IMG/VR virus record: IMGVR_UViG_3300042555_002061 | Coordinates: 1-52,528 of that record | Reading direction: 5' to 3' (one strand) | Source of the DNA: a virus | DNA length: 52,528 nucleotides | Shown: piece by piece, positions 49,876-52,528 of the stretch | How the letters are laid out: the number at the start of each line of letters is the position of its first letter | Position numbering within the stretch: the stretch's first letter is position 1 | Notes under the pieces: generated by a model | The model's input: the letters and a program-made list of their open reading frames with translations, nothing else | What the model was told of the DNA's origin: nothing | Databases searched by the model: none | Position numbers and translations under genes: made by a program

Positions 49876-50463
49876 TTAGTAAGGTTCGAAATACCTAGGT
49901 GCATCACCCATATCGTTCTGAGTACAAGGACGGCTTTCGTTTGGATTACGGGTCGGAGGGATTGGAGCAGGGTGTTCAATTCGTAGATAACCTGCCGGTG
50001 TAAGTGGAATTGGAGTTTGGAGTAGAAGTAGGCAAGTTACCGGGACTACTACCGATCCTGGGTTTTTGGAGTGAAATCGTTCACAAACCAATCGCCATTC
50101 ACCAGTTTGGGTACGATAAACTTGAGTAGCTTCGTACACAGTGGTTGGTGGAAACCGCTGGAGTTTCCTGGGGACGTTGATACCGTTGAGTACGACTAGC
50201 TTTCCTGGTAGTTCGGTGAGTAAGTCGTAAGCTGACAAGTACGTAGTACGTTGAAGGGTTTGTGGTGAATCAGCAAGGACGTTGCAGACTTCAAGTTGAG
50301 TTGGACGAGGGCAAGAGACGCTGTTGCCAGTTTCGTTATACTTCAAGTATTCGGGCATCTTTTCGAGAACAATACCCAGAGATGAAACTTTGAACAAAGA
50401 TTCGATTTTTGTGTGTAAGGCTGTACCTGTGAAGCTGATACGGGTGAGAGTCATGTAGCTCAT
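49876..50463 (-). CDS. Unknown early protein
   Basis: 195 residues, mixed alpha/beta, with a Pro-rich C-terminus. Overlaps the next upstream gene by 4 bases (ATGA). No family recognised. Confidence 0.5.
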   Translation of the reverse strand: MSYMTLTRISFTGTALHTKIESLFKVSSLGIVLEKMPEYLKYNETGNSVSCPRPTQLEVCNVLADSPQTLQRTTYLSAYDLLTELPGKLVVLNGINVPRKLQRFPPTTVYEATQVYRTQTGEWRLVCERFHSKNPGSVVVPVTCLLLLQTPIPLTPAGYLRIEHPAPIPPTRNPNESRPCTQNDMGDAPRYFEPY

Positions 50464-50990
50464 GATGGTTGTGGTGGGTTAGAGTGGTAGTCGATCAAAA
50501 ACTGGAGTCGACGTAAGCCTTCTTTTAGACCTACTTCGTGTGTACAGTGTTCCCATCCTGGAAAGTTTTCGTCGAGTGAAAATTCAGAAAGATAGTCATG
50601 CGGAGCAGAGTATCTTGTTAAGTTCTGAGGATAGAACAGAAATTCCTGTTCAGCATTGGTTAGGTTTAGCCAGTTTTTAGCTGATTCGAGTTCGTCGTAA
50701 TCACCATCGAACGAGTCGACTTTGCAGGATTCAAGCTGTAGAGCATTTGTGAAACCGATCATACATCCACAAGAACCGCAGGTGTGCATTGTGTTGTCTT
50801 GTACCAATAACTTCAAAGCTGTTTCAAAATTTGAAGTTGTTGGACCAGTCCAGCTAGCATCTTTGTGATACTGTGGTTTCGGTCCTACAGGGCAGTCAGG
50901 CATAATAGCTAGAGTGCATCGGTAGTTAAAGTTGTCTGAAAAGGTAGTAACTGTTTTTAGCAGTTGTTGGAGACGTTCTACGTTAGCCAT
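50460..50990 (-). CDS. CG-Cys early protein, planctomycete-like
   Basis: 176 residues. Contains THTCGSCGCMIGF, resembling a CGTxxCxxGW pattern seen in small planctomycete/phage proteins of unknown function, and a helical C-terminal half. ATG 50990 has AGGAAACTC upstream, within the dispersed word CACCCCAGGAAAC. Confidence 0.52.
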   Translation of the reverse strand: MANVERLQQLLKTVTTFSDNFNYRCTLAIMPDCPVGPKPQYHKDASWTGPTTSNFETALKLLVQDNTMHTCGSCGCMIGFTNALQLESCKVDSFDGDYDELESAKNWLNLTNAEQEFLFYPQNLTRYSAPHDYLSEFSLDENFPGWEHCTHEVGLKEGLRRLQFLIDYHSNPPQPS

Positions 50991-51011
50991 GAGTGAGAGT
51001 TTCCTGGGGTG

Positions 51012-51257
51012 TTAGGGTAGAAAGGTGACGACTGCGACTTTGTCGAATTGTTTGGCTTCAAGGATAGTGGTGTCTCCAGACCAGTCGTTGGTTCGAAGTA
51101 ATCCGTTTTCATCCCATCGCCAAGCAACAAATTCGTCTACGGTGTCGTTTGTGTCACAAGAATTAACTACGATATCGTTGAATCTTGAGTAATCACCTTC
51201 GACGAGAAGGAATTGTAAGGGTTCGCAAAGGTCGTTGTAAATGATGAGAGTTTTCAT
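51012..51257 (-). CDS. Unknown early protein
   Basis: 81 residues with acidic surface and short strands (KTLIIYNDLCEPLQFLLV). Its ATG overlaps the preceding stop as ATGA. No family recognised, though similar short proteins are common in phage early regions. Confidence 0.5.
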   Translation of the reverse strand: MKTLIIYNDLCEPLQFLLVEGDYSRFNDIVVNSCDTNDTVDEFVAWRWDENGLLRTNDWSGDTTILEAKQFDKVAVVTFLP

Positions 51258-51568
51258 GAGAGTCGAGCCTTAAGTTTGTGTTCGAGTTTGGTGAGGAGTT
51301 CTGAGTACTTGTAAAGATACTCGGTGTTTTCCCAGAGTTCTTTGACAAGTTTGAGTTTAGCCATTGCTACGGAAGGATTACCGAAGTTGATTTCTTTTAG
51401 AATGTTATCCTTCTGACGAATCAGGATAAAATCTAGTTGAGTCTTGTTCTGGATGGTCAACTGGTTGTATTCGAATGAGTTCTGAAAGATCGCATCCTGA
51501 GACTCCCCCTCGGAGTTGGCCGGTGAATTTCCTGGGGAGGGAGACGGTAGAGGGTTTAGTTGTTCCAT
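51254..51568 (-). CDS. Unknown helical early protein
   Basis: I start at ATG 51568 (MEQLNPLPS), giving 104 residues; the longer open frame lacks a plausible start. AAGGAACCC lies 13 bases upstream and an alternative ATG in another frame sits nearer to it. The protein has a Pro/Ser head, then a helical domain ending KLEHKLKARLS. No family recognised. Confidence 0.5.
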   Translation of the reverse strand: MEQLNPLPSPSPGNSPANSEGESQDAIFQNSFEYNQLTIQNKTQLDFILIRQKDNILKEINFGNPSVAMAKLKLVKELWENTEYLYKYSELLTKLEHKLKARLS

Positions 51569-51659
51569 ATTGCATGGGTTCCTTTCGAGAAGAGTGGTGG
51601 TGATTGTCAACGAGATACTTACAACGGATTTTACGGATTCTGTGGACCATGACGGATTC

Positions 51660-51911
51660 CTAAGAACGAGGTTCACAATAGCCGGTGTTCCAACCATAAA
51701 AAGTTTCGTGTATCCAAGTTTTACAGTTAGTCGGGTGCATGGCTGTAAGAGTGTCTTGAATACGTTTAGTTACTGTTTCGTTGCAGTTAAGAACTACGAC
51801 CGTGTTATTTTCGGTCCTATACTGAATCTGCAACTCTGTAAACAATTGCTTCAATTGACTCAAAACATTTTTGGGGTCTTTGAGATATTGAATAACAAGC
51901 TGTTTGGGCAC
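51660..51911 (-). CDS. Unknown early protein
   Basis: 83 residues from GTG 51911, with AGGAGACTC 6-13 bases upstream formed by the dispersed word CTCCCCAGGAGAC. Predicted alpha/beta; two cysteines. No family recognised. Confidence 0.52.
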   Translation of the reverse strand: MPKQLVIQYLKDPKNVLSQLKQLFTELQIQYRTENNTVVVLNCNETVTKRIQDTLTAMHPTNCKTWIHETFYGWNTGYCEPRS

Positions 51912-51933
51912 GGTACGAGTCTCCTGGGGAGAG

Positions 51934-52254
51934 TTAAACGAGTTCGATAACGATACGGTGTGGGGCTAGAAGGGCATTGAGTGGGACGACCACATCTTTC
52001 TGGGGTGTGACTTCTAGCAGACGTAGGATTTGTAGAGTGAGAGAAGAATCGAGGATTGTTCTACGGTGTTGAACTGTAAACGGGTGGTACAGTTTCTTGG
52101 TTTGACTGGGGAACTTGGTTTTCTCTGGAATAGTGAAACCTAGTTCGAGTAGGATACAACCGAGAAAATCGTATCGTTCACCATCGAACAAATAGTTTGA
52201 CGGGTGACGGATTACAATTTTGGGGATACGGATTATTCGGAATTGTGGGTCCAT
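51934..52254 (-). CDS. First early gene, unknown
   Basis: I start at ATG 52254 (MDPQFRIIRIPKIV), 106 residues. The frame stays open upstream only because the leader is pyrimidine-rich and would add an improbable Phe/Leu/Cys peptide. Beta-rich N-terminus, helical C-terminus. It is the first gene after the 52.4-kb promoter. No family recognised. Confidence 0.55.
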   Translation of the reverse strand: MDPQFRIIRIPKIVIRHPSNYLFDGERYDFLGCILLELGFTIPEKTKFPSQTKKLYHPFTVQHRRTILDSSLTLQILRLLEVTPQKDVVVPLNALLAPHRIVIELV

Positions 52255-52266
52255 TGATAGCCTAAC

Positions 52267-52359
52267 GAAAAACGAAGTACACAAAAGACAAAAGAGACGA
52301 AAAACACAAAAGAGACAAAATAGAATTAGTAAAAATAATACGCGGTGAAAAACGAAGTA
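52267..52359 (-). repeat. Pyrimidine-rich leader with short direct repeats
   Basis: Between the promoter and the first gene, the 13-mer GAAAAACGAAGTA occurs at 52267-52279 and 52347-52359 and the 11-mer ACAAAAGAGAC at 52288-52298 and 52306-52316 (plus-strand letters). The transcript is U/C-rich here. This may affect mRNA stability or bind a regulator. Confidence 0.55.
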
Positions 52360-52401
52360 TCCCAACGCGATAGCGTAAGGTTTGCACGTTGCCTATAGTG
52401 A

Positions 52402-52429
52402 ATTATAACAAAGTATCGACAAAAGACAA
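52402..52429 (-). promoter_or_regulatory. Sigma70-like early promoter
   Basis: On the minus strand TTGTCT (52424-52429), 16 bases, TATAAT (52402-52407), then TCACTATAGG. The late promoter at 27.5 kb has the same hexamer spacing and TATAATTCACTA core. Expected start near 52394. The AT-rich sequence to the right (52430-52490) may be an UP-element or a melting region. Confidence 0.72.
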
Positions 52430-52528
52430 TAGCGAAATCCAGAAAATAAGAAAATAAAAATAATTATTTTTAAGGCGGACTATTAGAAAAACTGAAGCGG
52501 ACTTGGGATCAAATAAAAATATGTTGGC

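Larger units (their letters stand above)
7744..51930 (+). repeat. Dispersed polar word TTCCTGGGG (CCCCAGGAA on coding strand)
   Basis: About 40 copies of (T/C)TCCTGGG(G) occur on the plus strand, for example at 7744, 10035, 11545, 15195, 19649, 23591, 25199, 28850, 33446, 34853, 36642, 39533, 42395, 44650, 47553, 48305, 50165, 51001 and 51529. About 20 more have one C (TTCTGGGG). Only three copies in the opposite orientation were noticed (16157, 32503, 33314). Copies fall in all three reading frames, so the bias is at the DNA or RNA level. A few supply ribosome-binding sites (20685, 42395, 44650, 51001, 51921). Confidence 0.72.

Noticed and set aside
51405-51650. 81-residue minus-strand frame from ATG 51650
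   Set aside because: It has an AGGAA upstream but overlaps the better-composed 51254-51568 gene out of frame and its peptide is His/Arg/Ser-rich without structure; left uncalled, though not excluded.
52385-52410. T7-type phage promoter (CACTATAGG on the minus strand)
   Set aside because: The sister site at 27.5 kb reads CACTAGCGG and no single-subunit RNA polymerase is encoded; both sites fit -35/-10 boxes with 16-base spacing.
1-52528. Temperate integrating phage
   Set aside because: No integrase, excisionase or clear CI repressor found; the HTH protein alone is not enough.

Overview
This window looks like an almost complete tailed-phage genome of about 52.5 kb. The coding strand is the minus strand nearly throughout. 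Genes are packed tightly, with many ATGA or 8-base start/stop overlaps. The tape-measure protein, lambda-type portal, capsid protein and tail-chaperone frameshift, with no contractile-sheath or baseplate genes recognised, point to a long-tailed siphovirus. There is no recognisable integrase or phage RNA polymerase. A secreted Cys-rich protein (37810-38457), a CG-Cys protein (50460-50990), a GQHR/ParB-like protein and several Pro-rich secreted proteins resemble families I associate with Planctomycetes. A planctomycete-like host is therefore my best guess, held with modest confidence.

Layout follows the direction of transcription, right to left. A sigma70-like promoter at 52.40-52.43 kb reads through a pyrimidine-rich leader into a block of small early genes of mostly unknown function (52.25-48.5 kb). 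Next comes the DNA metabolism block (48.5-31.8 kb): SF1 helicase, ATP-dependent ligase with a WGR-like N-terminus, HTH protein, Vsr-like nuclease, family-4-like uracil-DNA glycosylase, RecB/Cas4-like exonuclease, MazG-like pyrophosphatase, Sak4-like recombinase ATPase with its single-strand-binding partner, family A polymerase and a primase-helicase. A 0.6-kb island rich in RNA structure (37.15-37.81 kb), beginning with a tRNA-Arg(UCU), interrupts this block. Terminase, a KOW/DUF5664 protein and a thermonuclease follow (31.8-27.6 kb).

A second promoter with the same layout (27.50-27.53 kb) precedes a leader hairpin and the virion genes: subtilase, accessory and fibre-like proteins, portal, fused protease/major capsid protein, decoration protein, head-tail connectors, tail tube, frameshifted tail chaperones, tape measure, distal tail proteins, a Cys-rich virion protein and a glycosyltransferase (27.4-4.7 kb). 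Long stem-loops sit in several of the gaps between late genes.

The left end is the strangest part. A 3.47-kb element (157-3625) is bounded by inverted repeats, each made of two tandem 16-mers. Outside these lie arrays of a 15-bp palindrome, CTGYCANNNTGRCAG (three copies on the left, four on the right). The interior is built from a small vocabulary of words (GAGCTC, AAGCTC, CTTCCTGGGAGGGA and others) that runs through both a 0.95-kb purine-rich non-coding tract and two paralogous genes with a degenerate ParB/GQHR-like motif. Across the rest of the genome a related word, TTCCTGGGG (CCCCAGGAA on the coding strand), occurs roughly once per kilobase with strong strand polarity and in all reading frames, so it looks like a DNA-level signal. 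Between the element and the virion genes (3.7-4.7 kb) lie degenerate repeats and structured-RNA candidates.
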